The position numbers and the translations under genes were made by a program. From positions 1-35,666 of the forward strand of contig PMFP01000095.1 of NCBI GenBank assembly GCA_003155175.1: 35,666 bases of DNA, given 5' to 3'. Shown one piece after another: positions 1-6,999 of the stretch. Source of the DNA: Vulcanimicrobiota bacterium (GTDB taxonomy: Bacteria; Vulcanimicrobiota; Vulcanimicrobiia; Vulcanimicrobiales; Vulcanimicrobiaceae). How positions within the stretch are numbered: the first letter of the stretch is position 1; every line of letters starts with the position of its first letter. Below the pieces are notes generated by a model, which was not told the origin of the DNA, made no database searches, and was given only the letters and a program-made list of their open reading frames with translations.

Positions 1-867
1 CTGCGCATCGAGGACACCGACCGCGCCCGCTTCGTCGCCACCTCCGAGCAGATGATCTTCGACGCCCTGCGCTGGGCCGGCCTCACCTGGGACGAAGGCC
101 CCGACGTCGGCGGCCCTTACGGCCCCTACCGCCAATCCGAGCGCCTCGACATCTATGCCGAACACACTGAGCGGCTACTCCTCGAAGGGAAAGCGTACCG
201 CTGCTTCTGTACCCAGGAGGACCTGGAAGCCGAACGCCAGCGCGCCGTCGACGAGCATCTCCCACAGATCTACTCCGGCCACTGCCGTTTGCTCACCCAA
301 GTTGAAATCGGCAGGAATCTTGCCGCCGGCCTGCCCTACGCCGTCCGCCTCAAAATCGAAGACCACCCCCTCCGCTTCCACGACCTTCTACGCGGCCCAG
401 TCGAGTTTGCTGCCGACGCAGTCAGCGACCCGGTTCTCGTCCGCTCGGCAAGCGGCGTCTCCGCGGGCATTCCTGTCTACAACTACGTCGTCACCATCGA
501 CGACGCGCTGATGCAAATCACCCACGTCATTCGCGGCGACGACCACATCTCCAACACCCCCAGGCAGGTCGCCATCTACCAGGCCTTCGGTTGGCCGGTG
601 CCGGAGTTCGCCCATCTCTCCACCATTCTCGGCCCCGATCGCGAGCGCCTCTCCAACGGGATGGCCTCGGGGGCCAACTCCACCTTCCGCCAGATGGGCT
701 ACCTGCCTGAAGCCATGGCCAATTACCTGGCACTGCTTGGCTGGGGCGCGGAAGACGGCAAATCCGATGCCGACCGATGCCAGAGAGGCAACGATGACGA
801 GGGCGGCCTTCGCCCAGGGCTTCAAGTTCATGTCTACTCCTCGTGTCGCGACCGATCTGGGTCGTGA
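1..867 (+). pseudogene. gltX: Glutamyl-tRNA synthetase fragment (5' end outside window, 3' part lost)
   Basis: The reading frame is open from base 1 and starts inside the class I synthetase catalytic domain (LRIEDTDR, then [23 protein letters not shown] and [17 protein letters not shown]). The HIGH motif lies upstream of the window. GltX attaches glutamate to tRNA-Glu in the cytoplasm. Two things look broken. The second ATP-binding motif, normally LSKRHG after GPDRER, reads LSNGMASG here. Homology also ends around base 765, just after GWGAEDGKS, so the anticodon-binding half (about 180 residues) is missing; the rest of the ORF to 867 is non-homologous read-through. The sense strand is richer in C-ending codons than most genes to the right. 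It may be a foreign contig end joined here, a true pseudogene, or an error-rich contig edge. Identity is secure; functional status is not. Confidence 0.85.
751..831 (-). pseudogene. Start of a membrane-anchored protein, cut off at the gltX junction
   Basis: An ATG at 831 is preceded, 6 bases upstream, by a strong ribosome site (GAGGAG). It opens [18 protein letters not shown] followed by [10 protein letters not shown]: a positively charged start and one hydrophobic segment, typical of a membrane anchor or signal sequence. After about residue 27 the frame runs antisense through the gltX fragment and loses protein character, so the true gene continues elsewhere. It would be the last visible member of the minus-strand operon led by the M-box riboswitch, 80 bases after the preceding stop. 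No family can be assigned from so short a piece. Confidence 0.5.
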
Positions 868-911
868 CGTTCGCACGGTTGAAAGCCGCCCCGCAGAACG
901 CGGAGACGGGG

Positions 912-1550
912 CTATGCGATCGAGGGCGGCGGCGCTCGCTCTCCGAGGCAGCAAAACGCGAAATGGGGCAACGCCAGGACGCGGTTGTGGCCGCGCATCG
1001 CCGACTCAGCCGAACGTTGCGCTTCGCGGTTCACGAAGGTCCGGATCAGGCCCAACACGCGGACCGTCGCGCCCGCGAGCGCGCCGACGCCGCGCGCCAA
1101 TGCAAAGACGATCGCAACGCACGCGACGGCGTGCGCCGCGAGCCCATACACGAGGGGAGCGCCAAGCCACAACGCACCGCCTAGATCGTGTCCGTAGACG
1201 GCGATCTGCTCGAGCGTCTCCATGGAATAGAGCGCGGCAATTTGAAGCGCGAATGCGATCGGGAGCAGGCGCCCCAAGCCGGATCCGAGTGCCTTGTCGG
1301 ATGCCGCCAACCAGTCCGGCGATGGTCCGTTCGCATCCGCGAGATGGCTGCGAACGCGCAGAGCGACGGCAAGCCCGGCGGCGACCACACCGGCAATCAG
1401 CGCGGGGACGACGTCGAGGCTGCTGTGATCCGTGAAGTTGCCGCTGCCGAACGCACCATGATTGGAAGCAAATTCCACGACGGGGTCCGCAACCGCCGCC
1501 GCGATAACCCCCGCTGCAAGACAGAACCAAAACCGAATCGCGCGTATCAA
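912..1550 (-). CDS. Multi-pass membrane protein of unknown function, M-box operon
   Basis: From the TTG at 1550 the product is about 212 residues with roughly four hydrophobic segments: an N-terminal one (FWFCLAAGVIAAAV), VVPALIAGVVAAGLAVAL, LLPIAFALQIAALYS, and a long C-terminal pair around GAPLVYGLAAHAVACVAIVF. A conserved-looking loop FTDHSSLDV follows the first segment, and the C-terminal tail carries a Cys pair (FCCLG). The frame stays open to a GTG at 1607, but the extra 19 residues are polar and unlike a membrane protein start, while the TTG has AAAGG about 10 bases upstream. I do not recognise the family; it is not MgtE, CorA, MgtA or MgtC. It is the largest visible gene downstream of a Mg2+ riboswitch, so a role in metal transport or in protecting the envelope at low Mg2+ is a reasonable inference only. 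Confidence 0.7.
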   Translation of the reverse strand: MIRAIRFWFCLAAGVIAAAVADPVVEFASNHGAFGSGNFTDHSSLDVVPALIAGVVAAGLAVALRVRSHLADANGPSPDWLAASDKALGSGLGRLLPIAFALQIAALYSMETLEQIAVYGHDLGGALWLGAPLVYGLAAHAVACVAIVFALARGVGALAGATVRVLGLIRTFVNREAQRSAESAMRGHNRVLALPHFAFCCLGERAPPPSIA

Positions 1551-1628
1551 GACGTCATGACCTTTACCACCGCCGCAAGACGCCCCTCTCGTGGAACGGG
1601 CGGGCACGGCTCAGGAAGCCCCCAGTCT

Positions 1629-1823
1629 TTAATTTCCGATTTGCGGAAAGATCGTTTGTAGGGTGGAGATGGCCGTAAGCGCGATTGCGACGGTGCTCCA
1701 GGCGACGACGTTAAATAGCAGCAGCGAGAGAAACATTACAATGTTCCGCCACGGGGCCCGGCCGGCAAATGGACGTTCGCTCGATCTGAGTGCGGTCTTC
1801 GACCGCTTCACGATCGTGGCCAA
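1629..1823 (-). CDS. Small single-pass membrane protein, M-box operon
   Basis: A 64-residue frame with a basic N-terminal part (VKRSKTALRSSER) and one long hydrophobic stretch (MFLSLLLFNVVAWSTVAI) continuing into ALTAISTLQTIF. The apparent start is a TTG only 2 bases after the stop of the 46-residue ORF, suggesting translational coupling; an internal ATG at 1736 directly before the hydrophobic stretch is an alternative but has no clear ribosome site. It is followed 78 bases on by the start of the larger membrane protein. Function is unknown. Small membrane proteins often act as transporter subunits or regulators, but nothing here proves that. Confidence 0.55.
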   Translation of the reverse strand: MATIVKRSKTALRSSERPFAGRAPWRNIVMFLSLLLFNVVAWSTVAIALTAISTLQTIFPQIGN

Positions 1824-1825
1824 CG

Positions 1826-1966
1826 CTATGGGGGCGTACGCCAGGTGACGAGGGCACGCCAGGGCGAGAACGCCGGGGTTTCGCTGAATTGATTGGCTCG
1901 CAGCTGGTCGTTGTGGACGTGCCGGGACTGGAAGGCGCGCAGCAGCGCAGCCATCATGGTTTTCAT
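1826..1966 (-). CDS. Small ORF (46 aa) with strong ribosome site, M-box operon
   Basis: ATG at 1966 is preceded by AAGGAG with a 7-base spacer, one of the best ribosome sites in the window. The peptide begins MKTMMAALLRAFQSRHVHND, then a polar, proline/tryptophan-containing tail ending WRALVTWRTPP. A short amphipathic N-terminus is possible but there is no clear transmembrane segment. Its ATG overlaps the stop of the upstream 34-residue ORF (ATGA) and its stop is 2 bases before the next start. The strong site and the tight packing are the reasons to call it a gene; no homologue is recognised. Confidence 0.55.
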   Translation of the reverse strand: MKTMMAALLRAFQSRHVHNDQLRANQFSETPAFSPWRALVTWRTPP

Positions 1967-2067
1967 GGCGGTTCTCCTTGGTTTAGGTTGCCGCGCCGCT
2001 GAACGACGCTCGCATAGCGGCTCGTCGCGAGCCTGCGGGTTGAAGATCGACCTGGTCCATCGTCCAT
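1963..2067 (-). CDS. Possible leader ORF (34 aa) directly after the M-box terminator
   Basis: The first ATG after the terminator (2067) lies 12 bases downstream of a near-perfect AGGAGG (2085-2080). It encodes a 34-residue polar, arginine-rich peptide (MDDGPGRSSTRRLATSRY at the start) ending with a TGA that overlaps the next ATG. A competing ATG at 2060 in another frame gives a 25-residue peptide ending at 1983, with longer spacing. Either could be a leader peptide that couples ribosome loading to the following genes. The spacing is longer than ideal and the composition is unremarkable, so it could also be untranslated leader. Confidence 0.35.
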   Translation of the reverse strand: MDDGPGRSSTRRLATSRYASVVQRRGNLNQGEPP

Positions 2068-2101
2068 CGCGGAATATTACCTCCTTTCACGTCGAGCGAG
2101 C

Positions 2102-2135
2102 AAAACAGAAACGCCGCCGGAGCTCTCCGGCGGCG
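2102..2135 (-). terminator. Intrinsic terminator of the M-box leader
   Basis: An 11-bp perfect GC-rich stem (CGCCGCCGGAG / CTCCGGCGGCG, 2-base apparent loop, so really about 9 bp with a larger loop) at 2135-2112 is followed on the minus strand by TTTCTGTTTT. It sits about 25 bases after the riboswitch core, as expected for an expression platform. GAGGA in the 3' strand of the riboswitch P1 helix can pair with TCCTC just before the terminator stem, giving a plausible antiterminator. In known M-boxes Mg2+ binding frees the terminator, so high Mg2+ should switch the operon off. Confidence 0.85.
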
Positions 2136-2159
2136 AGGAAATCATGGCGAAAAATCGCA

Positions 2160-2328
2160 AGATTCGTCCTCTACGTCCGGGGTTTGGCACCGCGCGCCGT
2201 AGAGCCCGGGGGCTCAGCCGCATTAGATCCCGCCTTGATGTCGACGGGGCCTGGTCACCCATTGGCGTCTCTCGACGTTTCCGGGCAGCGGCCTGTTTTC
2301 GCGCGGACGCCTCGCCTAACGAGGATCC
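2160..2328 (-). promoter_or_regulatory. M-box (ykoK) magnesium riboswitch
   Basis: Read on the minus strand, the leader shows the M-box conserved blocks in the right order: CGTTAGGCGAGGC (2321-2309), GCTGCCCGGAAACGTC, AGACGCCAATGGGTGA (around 2270-2255), CGTCGACATCAAGG, TAATGCGGCTGA, GGTGCCAAACC and a closing strand GTAGAGGACGAATC whose GAGG pairs with CCTC at the 5' end. These match the Bacillus subtilis ykoK/mgtE leader closely as I remember it. The class senses Mg2+ and normally controls mgtE, mgtA/B or corA-type transporters. Here the element is followed by a terminator and by small/membrane ORFs of unknown function. A 60-residue antisense/sense ORF inside it is a shadow. Confidence 0.93.
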
Positions 2329-2354
2329 ATAAACATGATACTCCCGCGTGTCAA
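2326..2354 (-). promoter_or_regulatory. Probable promoter of the M-box operon
   Basis: A perfect -35 hexamer TTGACA lies at 2354-2349, only 2 bases after the esterase stop. Seventeen bases further, a weak -10 (TATGGA, about 2331-2326) would start transcription inside the first bases of the riboswitch, which is a little late; TATCAT closer by is a better hexamer but is spaced only 8 bases from TTGACA. The -35 is convincing, the -10 uncertain. Read-through from the esterase operon is also possible. Confidence 0.5.
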
Positions 2355-2356
2355 CC

Positions 2357-3469
2357 CTATCGCCCGCTAGAAGATTCGCCGGCAGGCAACGCTTGCTTCA
2401 TTTCTCCTATCATATATCCGAACAAGTCGCCGTTGTAATCGAACACCGTCCAATGGTCGGCTCTGGGGACGTAGACGATCTCCGCACCGGCCCCGAGCTT
2501 TTGCAGTACGGCATCCAGGAGATGCACCGAACCCTCGAGATGAAAGGTGTCCTGATCGCCGACGAAAATGTGGATCTTTCCTCGCAACGAGTTGCTCAGG
2601 CGCGGCCACTGTTTGGCGAGCAAGCTCGCGACGTCGTAGTGATCTTCCCAGTATTGGATGACGGCCGGATCGACGGCTCCGGTCTTCCAGTCGAACATCG
2701 TTTCCGGTTTTCCGTCGGGCCCTTTAGGGCTGTAAGCGGCGTCGTCGGAGCGAAACTGTTCGGGAAGCCGGTAGAGCAAGTCGCGCATACTTCCCCCGTA
2801 GAGGCCCGAACCTCGCATGACGTACGGCTTCCCCGTCGCGTCGTGGAACATATTCGCTTGCGGCGAGAGCAAATCTGCACCCGTGAAATCGCGAAAGTCG
2901 ACGGGGTCCGGCGACACGGACCACACGCCGCCGAAGACGCCCGGCTGTGTGATTTGCAGCCACAGGGCCGCCCACCCGCCCGAAGAGTGACCCTCGAGAA
3001 AGCGGTCGGCGGGGTCCGGAATCGTCCTGAGTTTCGAATCGATGAAGGGAACGAACTCTTGTGAAACGGCCGAGTCCCACGGCCCGTTGTTGGCCGAGTC
3101 CGCGAAGAGCGTGTGGACGTTTTTGAAATTGGGCTCGAGGACGACGATGATGAATTCCACGCCATTGGCCCGCATCGGCTTCTGCCAGCGAAGCTCGTCC
3201 GGGACGCCCAGGTCAGACGTGCCGTCGAGCGCGGGAACCACGTAAATCGTCGGATAGCGGCGATCCGGCTGCTTATAGTACGAATCCGGGAGTACGATGT
3301 GAGCGCGCATCACGACGGGTTGATTCCAGAACGCGCTCAGCAGCGTGCTCGTATAATCGGCGACCAAATATTGATCTTCGGCGGCGCCGGCGGGCGCGAA
3401 CGAAAGCACGCAGGCGAAGATCGCCAGGAGGATGGACGCTACCGCCGGGTCAGACCGGAAGAGGCGCAA
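2357..3469 (-). CDS. Secreted esterase of the esterase D / enterochelin esterase type
   Basis: An alpha/beta-hydrolase with the nucleophile elbow GHSSGG (Ser162 from the chosen start), a likely acid in VGDQDTFHLEG and a catalytic His in RADHWTVF near the C-terminus. The N-terminus (ASILLAIFACVLSFAPAGAA) is a signal peptide, so it acts outside the cytoplasmic membrane. The open frame extends upstream into the neighbouring gene; I place the start at the TTG at 3469, which puts the signal peptide first and begins 8 bases after the upstream stop. Length (about 370 aa) fits the family. Substrate is unknown; the superfamily cleaves small esters, S-formylglutathione or siderophore esters. It is the last gene of a four-gene minus-strand run and is followed at once by the M-box promoter. 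Confidence 0.8.
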   Translation of the reverse strand: MRLFRSDPAVASILLAIFACVLSFAPAGAAEDQYLVADYTSTLLSAFWNQPVVMRAHIVLPDSYYKQPDRRYPTIYVVPALDGTSDLGVPDELRWQKPMRANGVEFIIVVLEPNFKNVHTLFADSANNGPWDSAVSQEFVPFIDSKLRTIPDPADRFLEGHSSGGWAALWLQITQPGVFGGVWSVSPDPVDFRDFTGADLLSPQANMFHDATGKPYVMRGSGLYGGSMRDLLYRLPEQFRSDDAAYSPKGPDGKPETMFDWKTGAVDPAVIQYWEDHYDVASLLAKQWPRLSNSLRGKIHIFVGDQDTFHLEGSVHLLDAVLQKLGAGAEIVYVPRADHWTVFDYNGDLFGYMIGEMKQALPAGESSSGR

Positions 3470-3477
3470 AATCTGCT

Positions 3478-4248
3478 TTACGTTTTTCCGAGGAACGAGC
3501 TGACGTCGAAGTAGAAGTCGCGCGAGCTGTTGTTGACGGAGCAGCGAGCGGCGACTTTGTCGTAGTTCTTTCCGCCGTTCGTTACGAGTGACTGTTGCGG
3601 GGCGATCCACTTGCCCGCGCCGCTCGCGTCGCACGCGTGGAGCGCGAGATAGGCGTATTCGGCACGGACGCCGGCCTCTTCGTTTGCGGCTTTAATCACG
3701 ATGGCGTCGGCGAACGAGGCTCCGTCGTGAAGCGCCGGCTTTGCGTTGCTCGGGCCAAGAAAGGCTACCCAATTATTAGACATCTGAGCCGTGATCTGCG
3801 CGACTTTGCCGTTTACGATCAGAAACGCGTAGAAGAGGCCGTGGTTGTCGCTGTAGATCGACGATGGTCCATCGGGCGTTTGGTCGGTTCGGACGAAGCG
3901 ATCTTTCCGAATCGCGGCGACGGCGGTCGCGGGGTCTCCAAGCGTGACGCCCAAGGCGGACGGCAGAGCCGTGGTCGCCGTCGGCGTTTGCGAGGGGTCT
4001 TGGGGCGGCGTAGCGCTCACGGCGACGGCGATCACGCGCCCCGCCTTGACGTGCATGAATTGTTCGAGGTTGCCGGCCGGCGTCAGATAGAGATACACGG
4101 TCTCGCCGGATTGCTCGCGGTCTCCGAGCGGATCGCCACGTTCGGCGACGAGCTGCTGCGCGGTTTGTCCGAGGGTCACGCCGGCGAACGAGGGGAGCAC
4201 CGGAGCGGGCGTGGCGCCGGCCGCGAGCGCGAGAAGCACGGAGAGCAT
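3478..4248 (-). CDS. Secreted protein with two BamE-like motifs, unknown function
   Basis: A 256-residue protein with a short hydrophobic leader (MLSVLLALAAGATPA) and two related blocks: FAGVTLGQTAQQLVAERGD near residue 20, and SALGVTLGDPATAVAAIRKD near residue 97. The pattern 'G-V-x-L-G-x-(T/A)-x-x-x-(V)' followed by a strand carrying VYLY...GRVIAV resembles the BamE/SmpA-type fold, in which the motif packs a helix pair on a sheet. The C-terminal part has a Cys pair (ALHACDAS and AARCSV) that could form a disulfide outside the membrane. It lies 8 bases upstream of the secreted esterase and 44 bases after the patatin gene, so co-expression is likely. Fold assignment is my inference. Confidence 0.6.
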   Translation of the reverse strand: MLSVLLALAAGATPAPVLPSFAGVTLGQTAQQLVAERGDPLGDREQSGETVYLYLTPAGNLEQFMHVKAGRVIAVAVSATPPQDPSQTPTATTALPSALGVTLGDPATAVAAIRKDRFVRTDQTPDGPSSIYSDNHGLFYAFLIVNGKVAQITAQMSNNWVAFLGPSNAKPALHDGASFADAIVIKAANEEAGVRAEYAYLALHACDASGAGKWIAPQQSLVTNGGKNYDKVAARCSVNNSSRDFYFDVSSFLGKT

Positions 4249-4292
4249 AGTCGCCGGTTAAACGCGACGCGCCGCTGTCCTGTGACCGCGGT

Positions 4293-5429
4293 TTACGTCC
4301 GGGCCGCCGTCGCCTCGAAGAAATGGAAACCCGGCGCGATTTCGGTGGCGGTTTTCCAGGCCGCGTCTCGCATCGTTCGCCGAACGTCTTCGAGGCCGTC
4401 GTTCCACAACTCGGTGACGGTCCGCTCGGAGAAGTCCACGTCCTTGAACGACTGCGCGCGCGCGTTCGCGTCGTTGATCAAGCGCACCCAGCCGACCGAA
4501 TGCGGATCGCTTACGTCGGTCAGCTTCCGAACGTCGGCGTCGTCGCGGAGCTCGGCGGGAAGCTTTTCCAGCAGGCGCCGGAGGGCCGCGCGAAGCTCCT
4601 CGCGCTCCCGGATCCGGTCCCAACTCATGCGCTGCTTGCTCGCGTACTGAATGTCCTTGACGCGTTCGGCGGCCTGCTCGAGCGTTTGTGGCGTTTGCGC
4701 CCGCGGATTGAAGACGTCGGCTTGGATGATCAGCACGTCCTTGTGAGCGGTTTCGTCGGCCGCGTACCAGAGCGGCGAATTCGATGCGATGCCGCCGTCC
4801 CAGTAGAATTCGCCGTCGATCTCGACAGGCGGGAAACCCGGCGGCAGCGCGCCGCTGGCGCGCACGTGGTCGGGCCGGAGCTCGATGCGATGGTTGTCGA
4901 AGTACACCGACTCGGAGTTACGCACGTTCACGGCACCAAGCGAAAGGCGGACGGCCTTGGCGTTGATGAGATCGAAATCGGCGAGCTCGGAAAGCGTGCG
5001 ATTGAGCGGCTCGGTGTCGTAGTAGCTGAGCGCTGCGAGGGAGCCGGGCGGAGCTAGGAACGGCGGCGGCACGCGCGGCGTGAAGAATCCGGGGATTCCG
5101 AACGCGATCGCGTTCGCAACGTGCATGCGTGCGACGAACGGCTGGAACGGTTCCATCGCCGCCGGCATGACGTCCGGGGCCGAGCTCGACATGCGCTCCC
5201 AGAATTCGCGAAGGCGTGCCACGCGCCGCTCCGGCGGGTTGCCGGCGATCAGCGCCGCGTTGATCGCGCCGATCGAGACGCCGACGACCCAATCGGGCGC
5301 GAAACCCGCTTCCGAGAGGCCTTGGTAGACGCCGGCTTGATAGGCGCCGAGGGCTCCGCCGCCTTGCAGCGCTAGGACCACGTGATCGAATTTCCGGACG
5401 CCGGTCGAATTGTCGCTCATGCCCGGCAT
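4293..5429 (-). CDS. Patatin-like phospholipase
   Basis: The N-terminus carries the glycine-rich oxyanion motif LQGGGALGAYQAGV (21-34), the nucleophile motif GVSIG with Ser52, and the second dyad residue in DGG (Asp211), so the Ser-Asp patatin dyad is complete. The C-terminal part (VFNPRAQTPQTLEQAAERVKDIQ and on) matches the extra domain (DUF3734) of bacterial patatins. No signal peptide is seen, so it should be cytoplasmic or membrane-associated; such enzymes hydrolyse acyl esters of phospholipids or storage lipids. It starts 5 bases after the permease stop, which implies an operon. Length 378 aa is typical. Confidence 0.88.
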   Translation of the reverse strand: MPGMSDNSTGVRKFDHVVLALQGGGALGAYQAGVYQGLSEAGFAPDWVVGVSIGAINAALIAGNPPERRVARLREFWERMSSSAPDVMPAAMEPFQPFVARMHVANAIAFGIPGFFTPRVPPPFLAPPGSLAALSYYDTEPLNRTLSELADFDLINAKAVRLSLGAVNVRNSESVYFDNHRIELRPDHVRASGALPPGFPPVEIDGEFYWDGGIASNSPLWYAADETAHKDVLIIQADVFNPRAQTPQTLEQAAERVKDIQYASKQRMSWDRIREREELRAALRRLLEKLPAELRDDADVRKLTDVSDPHSVGWVRLINDANARAQSFKDVDFSERTVTELWNDGLEDVRRTMRDAAWKTATEIAPGFHFFEATAART

Positions 5430-5434
5430 AACAC

Positions 5435-6949
5435 CTACGCTTCGAGAAGCGCTTCGGGCTCCTCAACCGGCACGACGTCGTCGGGGTTGGAGTTGCGGAA
5501 CCCGTAACTGAAGAAGAAGATCAGGCCGACGACGAGCGCCAGCGCGAACCACTCCCACGTCGAGCGCGAAAGCCCGAAGACGGCCAGGAAGAGCGAAAAC
5601 GCGATGCCCAGTAACGGAAACAGAGGCACGAACGGGCACCGGAAACTGCGCGGGAGATGCGGGTTGCGCTTGCGCAGATAGAGTACGCCCGCGCAGACGA
5701 CCGTAAAGGCCATCAGCGTGCCGATGTTTACCAGATTGAGCAGCGCGTTGAGGGGCACGATCAGCGTGAGGAGCGCGACGGCCACGCCGGTGATGAGCGT
5801 CGTCACGACCGGGGTCTTAAAGCGCGGGCTTACCATGGCAACGATCGGCGGCAGCATCTTGTCGCGGGCCATGACGTAGAAGATGCGGGTTTGGCCGAGC
5901 AGCGAGCTGAGCGCGACGCTGGTCGTTCCGGCCAGCACGCCCATCACGATGATCCACGTCAGCCACTGCTGGTGAAGCGGCGCCAGCGCGTAGACCAGCG
6001 GGTCCTTGACCGGCACCTGCGCCCACGGCACCGCGCCGACCAGCACGATCGCCGTCGCGCAGTAGATCAGCGTGCCGATCGCGAGCGCGCCGATCACCCC
6101 GACCGGGACGTCCCACTGCGGGTTCTTGCATTCTTCCGCGGTGGTCGTGGCGGCGTCGAAGCCGATGTAACTGAAGAAGACGTACGCGCCGATCGCGATG
6201 ATCCCGTACGGCTGCGTGGATTCCGCCGTGCCGCCGAAGGGGTGCAGTTCCCCCCAGCCCTTGGGGTTGAAATCGTGCAAGTTCGCGCCGTGGAAGAGCG
6301 TGATGCCCGCAACGATGAAGACGGCCAGCGCCGAGATTTTCAGCACGACGAAGATATTGTTGGCGGTTGCAGATTCGCGGATCCCCAGCGAGAGCAGCAG
6401 GCTGAGACCGAGCACGAACGCCGCGCCGACGACGTCGTATTGCGAGTGCACGAGATCCCAACTGCTCGCGTGCCACCACGGCCCGTTGATGACTAAGTTG
6501 GATTGCTGCGCCCAAACCGGCAGAGCCACGCCCGCGCTCTTGAGCACGTCTTGAATCGCCGCGGAGAATTGCTGGGCCACGGGCGCGGCGCTGATGCCGT
6601 ATTCGAAGATGAGCGCGAACCCGATGATCCACGCGAAGAGCTTGCCCAGCGTCGCGTAGGCATAGGTGTAGGCGCTGCCGGCGACGGGAACCATCGCCCC
6701 GAGCTCCGCGTAGCAGAGCGCGGCGAAGAACGACGTAACGCCCGCCAACAAATAGGAGATGATGACGGCGGGGCCGGCCCCCTTGACGCCGGTGCCGATG
6801 GTGGTGAAGATGCCGCCGCCGATCATCGTGCCCAGGCCGATGGCGACCAGATCCTTTGCCGTCAGCGCCCGGCGCAGGATCTTGCGCGAGCCCAGTTCGC
6901 GCAGCTTTTCAACGTTTGTCGTAGCAAACAGTTGGGAGACGAACGACAT
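5435..6949 (-). CDS. APC-family amino acid permease, cationic amino acid transporter type
   Basis: A 504-residue integral membrane protein with the APC signature after a short cytoplasmic lead: LTAKDLVAIGLGTMIGGGIF (TM1 with the unwound GTMIGGGIF segment), then ELGAMVPVAGSAYTYAYATL in TM3, FSYIGFDAATTTAEECKNP in TM6, and a C-terminal pair of helices ending in a charged tail. About 12-14 membrane segments are visible, as in the YfnA/CAT branch (TC 2.A.3.3). It should import amino acids by proton symport or exchange; the exact substrate cannot be read. It heads the minus-strand operon and is divergent from the Nudix gene. Confidence 0.9.
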   Translation of the reverse strand: MSFVSQLFATTNVEKLRELGSRKILRRALTAKDLVAIGLGTMIGGGIFTTIGTGVKGAGPAVIISYLLAGVTSFFAALCYAELGAMVPVAGSAYTYAYATLGKLFAWIIGFALIFEYGISAAPVAQQFSAAIQDVLKSAGVALPVWAQQSNLVINGPWWHASSWDLVHSQYDVVGAAFVLGLSLLLSLGIRESATANNIFVVLKISALAVFIVAGITLFHGANLHDFNPKGWGELHPFGGTAESTQPYGIIAIGAYVFFSYIGFDAATTTAEECKNPQWDVPVGVIGALAIGTLIYCATAIVLVGAVPWAQVPVKDPLVYALAPLHQQWLTWIIVMGVLAGTTSVALSSLLGQTRIFYVMARDKMLPPIVAMVSPRFKTPVVTTLITGVAVALLTLIVPLNALLNLVNIGTLMAFTVVCAGVLYLRKRNPHLPRSFRCPFVPLFPLLGIAFSLFLAVFGLSRSTWEWFALALVVGLIFFFSYGFRNSNPDDVVPVEEPEALLEA

Positions 6950-6999
6950 TCCCCGTCGGTTCGAAGGTGGGCGGGGGCCGTCCCCCCAAGCGCGAGCAG

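Noticed and set aside
388-954. A 188-residue minus-strand ORF covering the gltX fragment and its right flank.
   Set aside because: Only the stretch after the internal ATG at 831 looks like protein, and only for about 27 residues; the rest is antisense to gltX or upstream non-coding sequence.
2077-2262. A 61-residue minus-strand ORF inside the M-box leader (and a 62-residue plus-strand ORF across 2144-2332).
   Set aside because: They lie within the structured riboswitch, have no ribosome site of note and are explained by base composition of the conserved RNA.
3350-3362. A TATAAT sequence as a promoter.
   Set aside because: It lies inside the esterase coding region, has no suitable -35 on either strand and no gene start follows it.
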